Assembly (NCBI RefSeq): GCF_018687515.1
Contig: NZ_CP061294.1
Location: forward strand, 434,001-498,000
Length of the DNA stretch: 64,000 nucleotides
Direction of reading: 5' to 3'
Source of the DNA: Polynucleobacter sp. MWH-Spelu-300-X4
GTDB taxonomy: Bacteria; Pseudomonadota; Gammaproteobacteria; Burkholderiales; Burkholderiaceae
Shown: positions 28,860 to 38,471 of the stretch, piece by piece
Numbering within the stretch: position 1 is the stretch's first letter
Layout: each line of letters begins with the position of its first letter
Position numbers and translations under genes: made by a program
The notes under the pieces: model-generated
Seen by the model: the letters and a program-made list of their open reading frames with translations, nothing else
Databases searched by the model: none
Told to the model about the DNA's origin: nothing

Positions 28860-29645
28860 ATGGAAATCAATCAAAGTAGACGTTTTGGTGGGGTAGCTCG
28901 CTTGTATGGCGAGGAAGGGCTTGCTGCCTTTGAGCAGGCTCATGTACTTGTGGCGGGCTTGGGGGGTGTTGGCTCTTGGGCTGCTGAGGCTTTAGCTAGA
29001 AGTGCTGTAGGTGAGTTAACTTTAGTTGATTTTGACCATATTGCGGAAAGTAATGTGAATCGCCAATTGCATGCCGTTGAGGGTGAGTTTGGCAAATCTA
29101 AGGTTCAAGCGATGACAGAGCGTCTTTTGCTCATCAATCCTCAATTAAAAATCAATGTGATTGATGATTTTTTAACGCCAGAAAATATGAGTGAGCATTT
29201 AGGTCAGGGCGCTAAAAAATCTAGGGCAGTCCAATTTCATAACTTTGTCGTATTAGATGCTACTGATGATGTGAAAATGAAAACAGCTCTAGCTGCTTAT
29301 TGCCGAAAAGATATCCCTTTAATTATTTGCGGTGGAGCTGGTGGCAAGTTAGATCCTAGTCGTATCAGCGCGGAAGATTTGACCAAAACCACGCAAGACC
29401 CTTTGTTGTCAAAAATTCGTTATAACTTGCGTAAAGAGCATGGTTTCACTTCTGACCCTAAGAAGAAATTTCAGATAACGGCTATTTATTCTGACGAACC
29501 GAGGCAAGGGGTATCGAGCGGGGGGTTGGCCTGTTCGGGATATGGTTCTGCTGTGACAGTGACTGCAACCTTTGGCTTTGTAGCTGCAGCTGAGGCTTTA
29601 AAAATAATCAAAAAGAATTATTTAAAAAGTTTAAAACCAGCTTAA
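28860..29645 (+). CDS. tcdA: tRNA threonylcarbamoyladenosine dehydratase
   Basis: TcdA (CsdL/YgdL) is an E1-like enzyme that uses ATP to cyclise t6A37 in tRNAs to ct6A. The nucleotide-binding [19 protein letters not shown] (about 33-51) and the following [14 protein letters not shown] are diagnostic. The length is 261 residues. It is divergent from pdxH and convergent with cphA. Its last 12 bases, AAACCAGCTTAA, are repeated in inverted form as the last 12 bases of cphA, so both proteins end in Lys-Pro-Ala. Confidence 0.94.
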   Translation: MEINQSRRFGGVARLYGEEGLAAFEQAHVLVAGLGGVGSWAAEALARSAVGELTLVDFDHIAESNVNRQLHAVEGEFGKSKVQAMTERLLLINPQLKINVIDDFLTPENMSEHLGQGAKKSRAVQFHNFVVLDATDDVKMKTALAAYCRKDIPLIICGGAGGKLDPSRISAEDLTKTTQDPLLSKIRYNLRKEHGFTSDPKKKFQITAIYSDEPRQGVSSGGLACSGYGSAVTVTATFGFVAAAEALKIIKKNYLKSLKPA

Positions 29646-29674
29646 ATAAGAAATTCTGTTAATTAAGCTGGTTT
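29634..29674. repeat. Inverted repeat made by the 3' ends of tcdA and cphA
   Basis: AAACCAGCTTAA at 29634-29645 and TTAAGCTGGTTT at 29663-29674 are perfect 12-base arms around a 17-base AT-rich spacer. Each arm is the last four codons of one convergent gene, including its stop. It could form a hairpin on either transcript and protect or end the mRNA. There is no T run, so it is not a standard terminator. Confidence 0.85.
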
Positions 29675-32233
29675 AACGTTCTGAGCGATGTGTTCGAGCG
29701 CTTCATCAACCTGATCCACTAAGATGAGGCAAATATCTTCTGGCCCAATTTGTTCTAGTGCTTTATCAATTGCCAAGAACTCACCGTAAAACTCTTCCAC
29801 TTTCTTCACTTGTTTAGAAGAGCTTAAACCGTCACGCATGATGGCAATAACTTCACCGTCAGCTCTACCTCGTTGGCATTGATCTTCATACAAAATGACA
29901 TGATCAAATGATTGACCGAGAATCTCTGTTTGGCGACGCAAATCTTCATCTCTTCTATCGCCTGCACCACTAATCACAACCATACGTTTTTTCGCAGGCA
30001 TATTCATGATGGTGTCAGATAGGGCTTGAATGGCATCTGGGTTATGGCCATAGTCGGCAATAATGGTGGCGCCTTTATGGTTAAACATGTTAAATCTACC
30101 AGGCACTGTTTTAGCATCGCTAACAAAAGAGCTGAGACCTTGGGCAATGGTTTCCCAAGGAATATTTAAAGCCCACGCGGCACCCACAACTGCTAGAACA
30201 TTTTCAACCTGGAAGCCAATCGTGCCATTAGCTGTAATGGGCACCTGACCTAATTCAATATGAAATTCTTTTTTACCCTCGGTTGCAACAATCGTATTGT
30301 TTTGCACAAACACAACACGTAAACCTTGTGCTCGGTGTTTAGCCATGACTGGATGATTGGCATCTTTTGCAAAATAAGTAACTGACCCTGGGCAAGCTTT
30401 CGCCATTTTTGCCACAATGGGGTCGGCAGCATTTAATACAGCTGTTCCATTGGGGGCAACGTTTTGAACAATCACACGTTTAACTGCCGCTAACTCAGAG
30501 GCTGTATTGATGTAGTTCATGCCTAGGTGGTCGCCTTCACCGATATTGGTAACAACGGCTACTTGGCAACGATCAAATCCTAAACCTTCTCTTAAGATGC
30601 CCCCGCGCGCTGTTTCTAAAATGGCGGCATCCACATCAGGGTGCATGAGTACATTGCGGGCACTCTTAGGGCCACTACAGTCGCCTGTATCAATGCGCCT
30701 TCCATTGACATAAACGCCATCTGTACCGGTGAGGCCAACGCGCAAACCTTGTTCCTCAAATAAATGAGCAATTAATTTGACCGTGGTGGTTTTGCCATTG
30801 GTGCCAGAAACAGCGACGACAGGGATACGGCCATCATCATTTTTACCAAACATCGTAGAAATGATGGCTTCGCCAACAGGGCGGCCTTTACCGTAAGAAG
30901 GGTGAAGGTGCATTCTTAAACCAGGGGCTGCATTCACTTCAACAATGCCGCCACCTTGATCTTCAAGAGGGCGATAAACGTTGTCACACACCACATCTAC
31001 GCCACAAATATCTAACCCTACCATTTGGGCTGCTGCAATCGCTGAAGCAGCTAAATCTGGATGTACGTCATCAGTCACATCCGTGGCTGTGCCACCAGTA
31101 CTTAGGTTGGCATTGTTTCTTAAGGTGACACGCAGTCCTTTAGGAGGGACGCATTCAGGTGTTAGATTCTGATTTTTGAGTGTTGAGATGGCGATGTCAT
31201 CAATTCTGATTTTGCTCAGAGAGGTTGCATGGCCATCACCACGTAAAGGATCCTTGTTGACCGTGTCGACTAATTGACGAACAGTATGCTTGTTATCTCC
31301 AATGACGTAAGGAGGTTCGCGTCTGGCAGCTGCCACTAATTGATTACCAATCACAAGTAAGCGATGGTCGTGGCCAGGCAAATAGCGCTCGATAATGACT
31401 TCAGAAGATATTCTTGATGCAGCGTTAAAAGCAACTTCGATTTGTTCTCGAGTGCTAATATTAACGGCAACACCTTTACCTTGATTGCCATCTCTTGGTT
31501 TGATTGCAACAGGCGCATTAATTTCTAAATAAGCATCCCAGGCCTCTTCAACAGTAGTCACAATTTTCCCAATAGGTACTGGTACGCCTGCGGCATGCAA
31601 TAAATTTTTAGTTAGTTCTTTATCCTGCGCAATGGATTCAGCAATGGCGCTAGTTGAGCTGGTTTCTGCTGCTTGAATACGTTTCTGTTTGCTTCCCCAG
31701 CCTAGCTGAACCATGCTACCTTCTGTGAGGCGTCGATAGGGAATGCCTCTCGCAATAGCCGCATCAACAATCGATCCAGTGCTTGGGCCTAAGCGAATGT
31801 CTTCATCAAGTTCTCTGAGTTGTGCGATGTACTCTTCTAGGTGTGAGCCATTATCGATTAAGGCAGATCGACACAGTTTCATGGCTAGGTCTAGCGCTAA
31901 GCGCCCGACTTTTTCTTCGCTATATTCAACAACAACGATATAAACACCATCATCCGGTGTTGACATGGTGCGACTAAATGTTACTGGGCAGCCTGCCTGA
32001 GCTTGTAAATCACGTGAGCAAACTTCTAAAGCATGCGCTAATGAGATCACCTCATTTTGACTATGGGAGCGCAAAGGGCTTAATTCAGGGAAGCGAGCGC
32101 GTAAACGAGTTTCAAAGCCGGAAATATTGGTAATAACTTTTTCGTTTTCTTCGCACTTCACTAATGCTTCTAGAGCAGTATGTCGCCCCCATAAATTAGG
32201 GCCTCTTAGTGCGCGGATACGAGTTAGTTCCAT
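29663..32233 (-). CDS. cphA: Cyanophycin synthetase
   Basis: CphA polymerises aspartate and arginine into the nitrogen reserve cyanophycin, using ATP. The 856 residues follow the family order: an N-terminal domain to about 160, an ATP-grasp domain about 215-470 that adds aspartate (with IKPRDGNQGKGV at 244-255 and VEVNAAPGLRMHLHPSYGKGRPVG at 431-454), and a Mur-ligase-like domain that adds arginine. The Mur P-loop is GTNGKTT at 477-483. The Mur C-terminal domain is present from about VPGRFN onwards. It follows the shorter paralogue by eight bases and must be co-transcribed with it. Confidence 0.95.
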   Translation of the reverse strand: MELTRIRALRGPNLWGRHTALEALVKCEENEKVITNISGFETRLRARFPELSPLRSHSQNEVISLAHALEVCSRDLQAQAGCPVTFSRTMSTPDDGVYIVVVEYSEEKVGRLALDLAMKLCRSALIDNGSHLEEYIAQLRELDEDIRLGPSTGSIVDAAIARGIPYRRLTEGSMVQLGWGSKQKRIQAAETSSTSAIAESIAQDKELTKNLLHAAGVPVPIGKIVTTVEEAWDAYLEINAPVAIKPRDGNQGKGVAVNISTREQIEVAFNAASRISSEVIIERYLPGHDHRLLVIGNQLVAAARREPPYVIGDNKHTVRQLVDTVNKDPLRGDGHATSLSKIRIDDIAISTLKNQNLTPECVPPKGLRVTLRNNANLSTGGTATDVTDDVHPDLAASAIAAAQMVGLDICGVDVVCDNVYRPLEDQGGGIVEVNAAPGLRMHLHPSYGKGRPVGEAIISTMFGKNDDGRIPVVAVSGTNGKTTTVKLIAHLFEEQGLRVGLTGTDGVYVNGRRIDTGDCSGPKSARNVLMHPDVDAAILETARGGILREGLGFDRCQVAVVTNIGEGDHLGMNYINTASELAAVKRVIVQNVAPNGTAVLNAADPIVAKMAKACPGSVTYFAKDANHPVMAKHRAQGLRVVFVQNNTIVATEGKKEFHIELGQVPITANGTIGFQVENVLAVVGAAWALNIPWETIAQGLSSFVSDAKTVPGRFNMFNHKGATIIADYGHNPDAIQALSDTIMNMPAKKRMVVISGAGDRRDEDLRRQTEILGQSFDHVILYEDQCQRGRADGEVIAIMRDGLSSSKQVKKVEEFYGEFLAIDKALEQIGPEDICLILVDQVDEALEHIAQNVKPA

Positions 32234-32241
32234 GAGTATGT

Positions 32242-34392
32242 TTAGTTGTAAGTTTGCAAGCCAGCTACGATGATGTCTTTAGGAATATTTAATGCCCAAG
32301 CGGCACCAACGGCAGCTAATACGTTTTCTAATGCATGAGCCTTACTGCTAGATTGCAAAACAGGGATGCTCGATATGTTTGTTAAAACTGTTTTATCCGG
32401 ACCGTGCGCTAAAACAATTTTTTCATTTTCGGTAAAGATAGCCTTACCACCTTGTTGCAAATGTTTTTGGGTGGTTTCATTTTGACCATACTTGCTGATA
32501 AAGATAACTTCACCATCTGATAGTTCTGCCATTTTTGCCACAGCTTCATCATCAGCGTTAAGAATGGCTGCTCCTGAAGGTAATACAAGGTCGACTTGCG
32601 TACGCATCACGTTATAGATGTGCTCCGGTTCAACAATGGCACATTCAGGGACTGTGTCATTCGGATCTAGGCTTGTCACAATGCCAACAGTACATCGATC
32701 GTAAGCTAGACCTTCATTCAGAATGGTGCGGCTGTCATTTTCAAAGACAGCAGCTTCAACTTGGCGGTTGAGAAGAATGCGATTCGCACTTGTCCAGTTG
32801 GCACAGTTACCGGTTGTCTGTAGGCGTTGATTAAAGAAGGCCCCCTTGCTGCAGGCAAGGCCTACTTTAAGCCCAGTCAGTTGCATTAAATGAGTCACCA
32901 TTTGCGCCACCATCGTTTTGCCGCGAGAACCCGTTACACCAACAATTGGAATACGTCCGTTTGCGCCATCAGGGAAGAGGTGCTCAACGATGGCTGCACC
33001 CACCGGCTGTGGCTCACCAACGGCTGGTTTGAGATGCATGATGAGTCCTGGCCCAGCATTCACTTCAACAATCGCAGCCCCTTGTTCTTCCAGTGGCCGA
33101 GAGATATCTTGAGCAACTAGGTCGACGCCAGCGATATCTAAGCCTACTACGCGAGCAGCCAATGCGACTTGTTCAGCGACATCAGGATGCATCAAATGCG
33201 TTACCTCAAAAGCCATATTGCCTGATCGTTGCACCAAGACTTCTTGACCAATCGTTGGTATTGCATCAATCGTTAGATTTTGACGTGACAATTCAAGTTC
33301 TAACATGGTGTCAAAAAGAACAGGGCTTAAAGGCAAAATCTCCGCATCACCACGTCTTGGATCCGTGTTGATTTCTTCATTAATCAAATCACGAATAGAA
33401 CGTTTACCATCCCCTTTAACCCAAGCTGACTCGCCTTTGGCCGCAGCTACTACTTTTTTACCTACCACTAGAAGACGGTGCTCATTGCCTGGGATATATC
33501 TTTCAACCATGACGCCGCTACCTTCTTTGAGAGCGTCCGCATATGCTTTTTCAATTTCAACTTGAGTTGAAAGGTTAGTAAATACGCCGCGCGCGTGATT
33601 GCCGTCGTAGGGCTTGACCACCACAGGCACACCAATATCTTGGGCTGCTTCCCAGGCATCGCTAGCGCTATCAACCATGCGACCTTCTGGAACAGGAACG
33701 CCGCAAGCGGCTAGGAGTGTTTTGGTTAAATCTTTGTCTCTTGAAATGCCTTCGCCAATCGCACTCGTTGAATCAGTTTCTGCAGTCCAAATGCGTCTTT
33801 GTTTGTTACCGTAACCTAGTTGAACCAAGTTACCTTCAGATAAACGATTTGAAGGAATGCGTCTTTCGCGTGCGGCATCCACGATGCAGCCAGTGCTAGG
33901 GCCTAGATATAGGCTATCAACTAAATCTTCAATTTCTTTAATGGCGGCTGGCACATCAAATGGGCGATCTTCAATTGCAGCCATGACTAAATCGCGTGCA
34001 TGGTAGAGCGCCGTTTTAGTAATTTTTTCATGCCAAGCACGTACCACTACTTTGTAAACGCCACGCTTATTTGTTTCTCTAGCTTTACCAAAACCGCCAG
34101 GCATACCAGCTAAATTTTGTAGCTCTAATGTGACATGTTCAAGAATATGTGCTGGCCATGTACCTTCTTCGAGGCGTTTAATAAATCCACCGCGTTCACC
34201 ATAACTGCAACGATGTTCGATAAGAGTCGGGAGCCAAGCGCAAAGGCGCTCAGTAAAACCAGGGATTGTGTTGGATGGGCAGTCTTCTAAATCACCAATA
34301 TCGACCCAAGCTTCGAGTACGGGGCGATAAGTCCACATGCTAGGTCCGCGGAGAACCTTTATGTCTATGATTTCTATAGTTTTTTTAGTCAT
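32242..34392 (-). CDS. Second, shortened cyanophycin synthetase paralogue (CphA'/CphA2-like)
   Basis: This 716-residue protein is a paralogue of the downstream cphA and first in the operon. The ATP-grasp region is complete (VVKPYDGNHARGV at 258-270). The Mur P-loop reads GSRGKT at 488-493 instead of GTNGKT, keeping the lysine. It ends at IIVAGLQTYN, exactly where CphA passes into its Mur C-terminal ligase domain, so that whole domain is missing. Paired cphA and cphA' genes are known in Cupriavidus and relatives. CphA2-type enzymes lacking one active site are described in cyanobacteria, where they re-ligate aspartyl-arginine dipeptides. By analogy it may use dipeptides or modulate CphA. Confidence 0.88.
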   Translation of the reverse strand: MTKKTIEIIDIKVLRGPSMWTYRPVLEAWVDIGDLEDCPSNTIPGFTERLCAWLPTLIEHRCSYGERGGFIKRLEEGTWPAHILEHVTLELQNLAGMPGGFGKARETNKRGVYKVVVRAWHEKITKTALYHARDLVMAAIEDRPFDVPAAIKEIEDLVDSLYLGPSTGCIVDAARERRIPSNRLSEGNLVQLGYGNKQRRIWTAETDSTSAIGEGISRDKDLTKTLLAACGVPVPEGRMVDSASDAWEAAQDIGVPVVVKPYDGNHARGVFTNLSTQVEIEKAYADALKEGSGVMVERYIPGNEHRLLVVGKKVVAAAKGESAWVKGDGKRSIRDLINEEINTDPRRGDAEILPLSPVLFDTMLELELSRQNLTIDAIPTIGQEVLVQRSGNMAFEVTHLMHPDVAEQVALAARVVGLDIAGVDLVAQDISRPLEEQGAAIVEVNAGPGLIMHLKPAVGEPQPVGAAIVEHLFPDGANGRIPIVGVTGSRGKTMVAQMVTHLMQLTGLKVGLACSKGAFFNQRLQTTGNCANWTSANRILLNRQVEAAVFENDSRTILNEGLAYDRCTVGIVTSLDPNDTVPECAIVEPEHIYNVMRTQVDLVLPSGAAILNADDEAVAKMAELSDGEVIFISKYGQNETTQKHLQQGGKAIFTENEKIVLAHGPDKTVLTNISSIPVLQSSSKAHALENVLAAVGAAWALNIPKDIIVAGLQTYN

Positions 34393-34536
34393 GTAGGGCT
34401 AAATTGCCAAAAGTGCTTCATTGTACGTTGTCTTTCAACGCTTAGGCACTGTTTTTGTTGACAAAAAATGCAAATATTTTGATTCTTAAATTTGAGATAA
34501 TTAAAGCCTTAATAAAAATTAAAAGTACCGTTTCCC

Positions 34537-36843
34537 TTGACCTTTACAGATTCTAGCCAAGTTAGTCGTATGCCAGAGCACTGGCGTTTTTTGTTGCCAC
34601 GAGTTTTGTTAGCGGATGAGCAAGTATTAGCCTTTTTGGAGTTGGATTTAAATACCCAATTACGCTATTCCAATAGCCTGCTTTGTTTAACAACCCACGG
34701 TCTTCTTGCCTCTAAAACAGGCCAATCCTTGACGACATTGGAAAGTCGAGAGGCTTGGGAGTTCTGGCCCTATAGCGCTAATCTGCGTTTAAATCTGCAT
34801 GACCATGCAGGCGTTGCTAGTCTTGAGTTGTGTCATGAGTCTGGGCGTTTAGCTCTATGGCGATTCACCTTAGCGCAAAACCCTGCTGCTAATCGTTTAA
34901 TGCAGCAATACAAATTGGAGTTGGGTAAATTTTTAGGAAAGATTGACCCTGCGTCTGATGAGTTGGTGGGACAGCCTTTATGCCCAACTTGCTGGGTTCC
35001 TTTACCTCCCGATCAAGACGATTGCCCAGCATGTACTTCTGAAAATATGACACCACCATCAACGTGGACCTTGTTTCGTTTATGGCGTTTTGCAAAACCT
35101 TATAAAGGGCAATTGCTTGCAGGGTTCTTGTTGACGCTTGCTTCAACTGCGGCAACCTTGGTGCCTCCGTATTTAACGATGCCTTTGATGGACGAGATCT
35201 TGTTGCCATATCAAAGTGGCAAACCGATTGATTACGCATTGGCTGGGTTGTATTTGGGGGGCTTGTTGTTAGCGGCACTCTTGGCTTGGTCTTTAGGTTG
35301 GGCGAAAACCTACATCTTGGCCTTGGTGAGTGAGCGCATTGGGGCAGACTTAAGAACGACAACTTACGAACATCTGCTGAAGTTATCTTTGGAATATTTT
35401 GGTGGAAAACGCACGGGTGATTTGATGGCTCGTATTGGGTCGGAATCAGACCGCATTTGCGTCTTTCTATCCTTGCATCTATTGGATTTTGCAACGGATG
35501 TGTTGATGATCTTGATGACGGCAGCCATTTTGGTTTCGATTAACCCATGGTTGGCATTAGTGACTTTAATTCCATTGCCATTTATTGCATGGATGATTCA
35601 TGTGGTGCGAGACAAATTGCGTTATGGCTTTGAAAAAATTGATCGCATTTGGTCTGAGGTGACTAGTGTTTTGGCTGACACGATTCCAGGTATTCGTGTG
35701 GTGAAGGCTTTTGCTCAAGAGCAGCGTGAGTCTGATCGTTTTAATGTAGCTAACCAACATAACTTGGCAGTCAATGATCGGGTTAATAAGGTGTGGGCTT
35801 TATTCTCTCCAACGATTACCTTGTTAACTGAAATTGGTCTCTTAGTTGTTTGGGCATTTGGTATTTGGCAGATTTCTCACGACGCCATTACCGTTGGTAT
35901 GTTGACGGCTTGTTTAGCCTATATCAGCAGGTTCTATACACGTTTAGATTCAATGAGTCGGATTGTTTCATTTACGCAAAAAGCAGCGACTGGAGCAAAG
36001 CGAATTTTTGATATTTTGGATCATGTCTCGAGTGTTCCTGAGCCAGTAAATCCGGTTAAATTGGGTGAGGTTAAGGGTAGTATTGAGTTACAGAATGTGG
36101 GATTCCGTTATGGCAATCGTTCGGTAACGAAAGGCGTTAATCTTAAGATTGCTCCGGGTGAGATGGTGGGCTTGGTGGGGCACAGTGGCTCTGGTAAGAG
36201 TACTTTGGTCAATTTGATTTGTCGTTTTTATGACACCGCTGAAGGCACAATCAAAATTGATGGCATTGATATTCGTTCGATTCCTGTTGCTGAGTATCGC
36301 AAACATATTGGCCTAGTATTGCAAGAGCCATTTTTATTTTTTGGCACGATTGCTGACAATATTGCATACGGAAAGCCTGATGCAACTCGAGCCGAGGTAA
36401 TTGCCGCTGCCAGGGCTGCACATGCACATGAGTTTATTTTGCGTTTGCCACATGGTTATGACTCATTGGTTGGTGAGCGCGGACAATCTTTATCTGGCGG
36501 TGAGCGCCAACGCATTTCTATTGCAAGAGCCTTATTAATTAATCCCCAAATTTTAATTTTGGATGAGGCAACCTCTTCAGTTGATAGCACGACTGAAAAA
36601 GAGATTCAAAAGGCACTCGATAATTTAGTTCAGGGTCGTACAACTATTGCGATTGCCCATCGACTATCTACTTTACGTAAGGCGGATCGTTTGATTGTTT
36701 TAGATAAGGGTCAGGTAATTGAAGAGGGCAGCCATGAGCAGTTGATGGCGGTGCAGGGTGTTTACCATCGTATGTATGAGACGCAAGCTCGCCAAGCTAT
36801 GGAAGCAACTGAAGAGAATGAATTGGGAGTGAGTCATGGCTGA
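34537..36843 (+). CDS. Cyanophycin-associated ABC transporter (fused permease and ATPase) with N-terminal zinc ribbon
   Basis: The 768-residue protein is a half-transporter of the exporter type. Residues 1-170 are an unusual soluble domain ending in a zinc ribbon (Cys149/Cys152 and Cys163/Cys166). A six-helix ABC membrane domain follows, about 185-480. The ATPase then shows Walker A GHSGSGKST with Lys554, signature LSGGERQRISIARAL and Walker B ILILDEATSS. It is divergent from the cphA pair and overlaps the DUF1854 gene by eight bases. Proteins of this set are recognised as cyanophycin-linked; the substrate is unknown. The start codon is uncertain: TTG at 34537 or ATG at 34573, neither with a clear ribosome site. 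Confidence 0.9.
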   Translation: MTFTDSSQVSRMPEHWRFLLPRVLLADEQVLAFLELDLNTQLRYSNSLLCLTTHGLLASKTGQSLTTLESREAWEFWPYSANLRLNLHDHAGVASLELCHESGRLALWRFTLAQNPAANRLMQQYKLELGKFLGKIDPASDELVGQPLCPTCWVPLPPDQDDCPACTSENMTPPSTWTLFRLWRFAKPYKGQLLAGFLLTLASTAATLVPPYLTMPLMDEILLPYQSGKPIDYALAGLYLGGLLLAALLAWSLGWAKTYILALVSERIGADLRTTTYEHLLKLSLEYFGGKRTGDLMARIGSESDRICVFLSLHLLDFATDVLMILMTAAILVSINPWLALVTLIPLPFIAWMIHVVRDKLRYGFEKIDRIWSEVTSVLADTIPGIRVVKAFAQEQRESDRFNVANQHNLAVNDRVNKVWALFSPTITLLTEIGLLVVWAFGIWQISHDAITVGMLTACLAYISRFYTRLDSMSRIVSFTQKAATGAKRIFDILDHVSSVPEPVNPVKLGEVKGSIELQNVGFRYGNRSVTKGVNLKIAPGEMVGLVGHSGSGKSTLVNLICRFYDTAEGTIKIDGIDIRSIPVAEYRKHIGLVLQEPFLFFGTIADNIAYGKPDATRAEVIAAARAAHAHEFILRLPHGYDSLVGERGQSLSGGERQRISIARALLINPQILILDEATSSVDSTTEKEIQKALDNLVQGRTTIAIAHRLSTLRKADRLIVLDKGQVIEEGSHEQLMAVQGVYHRMYETQARQAMEATEENELGVSHG

Positions 36844-37312
36844 GTTCGATCATCTGCGTTTCACGCTATCGCGTAATGCGTTCGGCCATTTGTCTTTGGA
36901 AAGTGATCAGGGAACTTTCACCGATGTGGTTCCGGTCAGGGCTTTCCCTATTAGCGATCCAGATCAATCTATTGCTATAGTCGACCGTGAGGGGCATGAG
37001 TTAGTTTGGCTGGATCAACTGAATCAAACAAGTGCTGAAAATCAAGCTTTAATTAATGAAGAGTTGGCGGCCAGGGAATTTATGCCCGTTCTAACAAAAA
37101 TTAATGATGTTTCTACATTCGCTACGCCCAGCACGTGGCAGGTTGAAACTAGTCGAGGCGCCACGCAGTTTATTTTGCGTGGTGAAGATGATATTCGGCG
37201 TATTAATAAAACCATGTTCCTGGTTTCTGATAATCATGGCGTACAGTATTTAATCCAAGATATTCAGAGCTTAGATAAACATAGCAGACGTTTGTTAGAT
37301 AGATTTTTATAA
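36836..37312 (+). CDS. DUF1854 family protein, cyanophycin-associated
   Basis: This is a 158-residue soluble protein without signal peptide, membrane segment or cysteine. It matches the small protein that regularly accompanies the cyanophycin ABC transporter, with the typical features VVPVRAFPISDPDQSIAIVD, GHELVWLDQL and the C-terminal RINKTMFLVSDNHGVQYLIQDI. Its start lies inside the transporter gene (eight-base overlap), pointing to coupled translation and probably a direct partnership. A role as regulator or granule-associated subunit is inference. Confidence 0.85.
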   Translation: MAEFDHLRFTLSRNAFGHLSLESDQGTFTDVVPVRAFPISDPDQSIAIVDREGHELVWLDQLNQTSAENQALINEELAAREFMPVLTKINDVSTFATPSTWQVETSRGATQFILRGEDDIRRINKTMFLVSDNHGVQYLIQDIQSLDKHSRRLLDRFL

Positions 37313-37319
37313 GAAAAAA

Positions 37320-38471
37320 ATGCCACTTCCTACAAACAATCATTCAATGAAGTTTGAGACGCGTGGTATTGAGTTAAGGGCAGCTTCTTTAGAAGCGCTC
37401 TCTAACGAAAAATTAAAAACAATTCAACATCTTCAAAAACATCAGCTTCATGATTGCGTGAATATTGATGAGTTTTTAGATCAAGCTGGCGCCTGTGTTG
37501 CTTTTCGCTTAAGGGATGAATATAAAGATTTATGGGCGCCCAATTGGGATACCACTCTCTTAAACGAGCATTTGGGAATTGATAGTCGTCGAAATGAAGA
37601 CGCTTTAGATAAAGAAATTGTGATTGCGATGCTTTTAGCGAGCATTCCTTTTGTGTTTCCAACTTATGAAGAATTGGCTGCCGCGTTACGTATTCGGCAT
37701 CATATTGTGCGTGCGGGGTATTTGGCAGAGCTGAATTTTGATACTAATGCTGCTGAAAGGCCTGAGGATTGTTGGCATTACGATGAGGATGCTGGTTTTT
37801 TATTAAACGAAGATATTTCGATTATTAAAGCGCTCACCAAGGCGACCCAGCCAGATGCTACGCATCCTGCCTATTCTTTCTCTTGTTATCGAGCTACTGA
37901 ATACGTCATCCTTTTAGGGATTGCTCAAGAGCTAGAGAGAAGTAATCCAACATTATTAAAAGCATTGGAAAAGCGCTCAGAAAAAAGAGCTATTAGATCT
38001 GGTGAGTTTCATGAAGTATTTTTAAAGGAATATGGTTCGATTGATGAACCTTTTCCCATGAAATATTACGTGCCTGGTGATCGTGTTTGGTTCCGCAATC
38101 CTGATGACCGATCTTCTGATATCTCTGGTTATGAGGGTTCTTGGGTTATTTACTTGGGCCATAATCTTTTTACTAATTTCTGGAAGCGAAATAGCCCTTT
38201 TACGCTAGAAACTAAATGTGTTGAAGTCTTTCACTGGAAAGACGGTGCGTATACAGGAGATGATGGCGAGCTTCATATGGATGAGTCAATTGTTGAGCTT
38301 GAGGTGGCTAAATCTTTAGCCGATCCGATGCAGTATGCTCAAATTATTAATCGCATGATGCGTTATCGTGACCCTAAAGGTGTTTATGCCGAAGGTGGTT
38401 GTATTGATACCTCGCGAGAATCGCCAAGATGGGTTTGTCCATTAACTGGTGATTTGCTTATCCCTGATTAA
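37320..38471 (+). CDS. Possible Tgl-like protein-glutamine gamma-glutamyltransferase in the cyanophycin operon
   Basis: The 383-residue protein resembles Bacillus spore transglutaminase Tgl as I remember it. Cys189 in YSFSCYRATEYVIL sits like the catalytic cysteine of YAFECATAIVII. The downstream PGDRVWFRNP ... YEGSWVIYLG (252-280) follows the Tgl pattern GDCLYFKNP ... RGENVILLG, placing Glu272 at the catalytic glutamate. The residue before the cysteine is Ser, not Glu, and the GHG segment of Tgl is not kept; His281 is nearby. The N-terminal 110 residues are unique. It starts seven bases after DUF1854, so it is probably part of the operon. A role in cross-linking or processing lysine- or glutamine-containing polymer is inference. 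Confidence 0.55.
   Translation: MPLPTNNHSMKFETRGIELRAASLEALSNEKLKTIQHLQKHQLHDCVNIDEFLDQAGACVAFRLRDEYKDLWAPNWDTTLLNEHLGIDSRRNEDALDKEIVIAMLLASIPFVFPTYEELAAALRIRHHIVRAGYLAELNFDTNAAERPEDCWHYDEDAGFLLNEDISIIKALTKATQPDATHPAYSFSCYRATEYVILLGIAQELERSNPTLLKALEKRSEKRAIRSGEFHEVFLKEYGSIDEPFPMKYYVPGDRVWFRNPDDRSSDISGYEGSWVIYLGHNLFTNFWKRNSPFTLETKCVEVFHWKDGAYTGDDGELHMDESIVELEVAKSLADPMQYAQIINRMMRYRDPKGVYAEGGCIDTSRESPRWVCPLTGDLLIPD

Noticed and set aside
34889..35494. 201-codon open frame on the minus strand
   Set aside because: It is antisense to the ABC transporter gene; the translation is rich in Pro, Ser, His and Asn in a shadow-like way and has no ribosome site.
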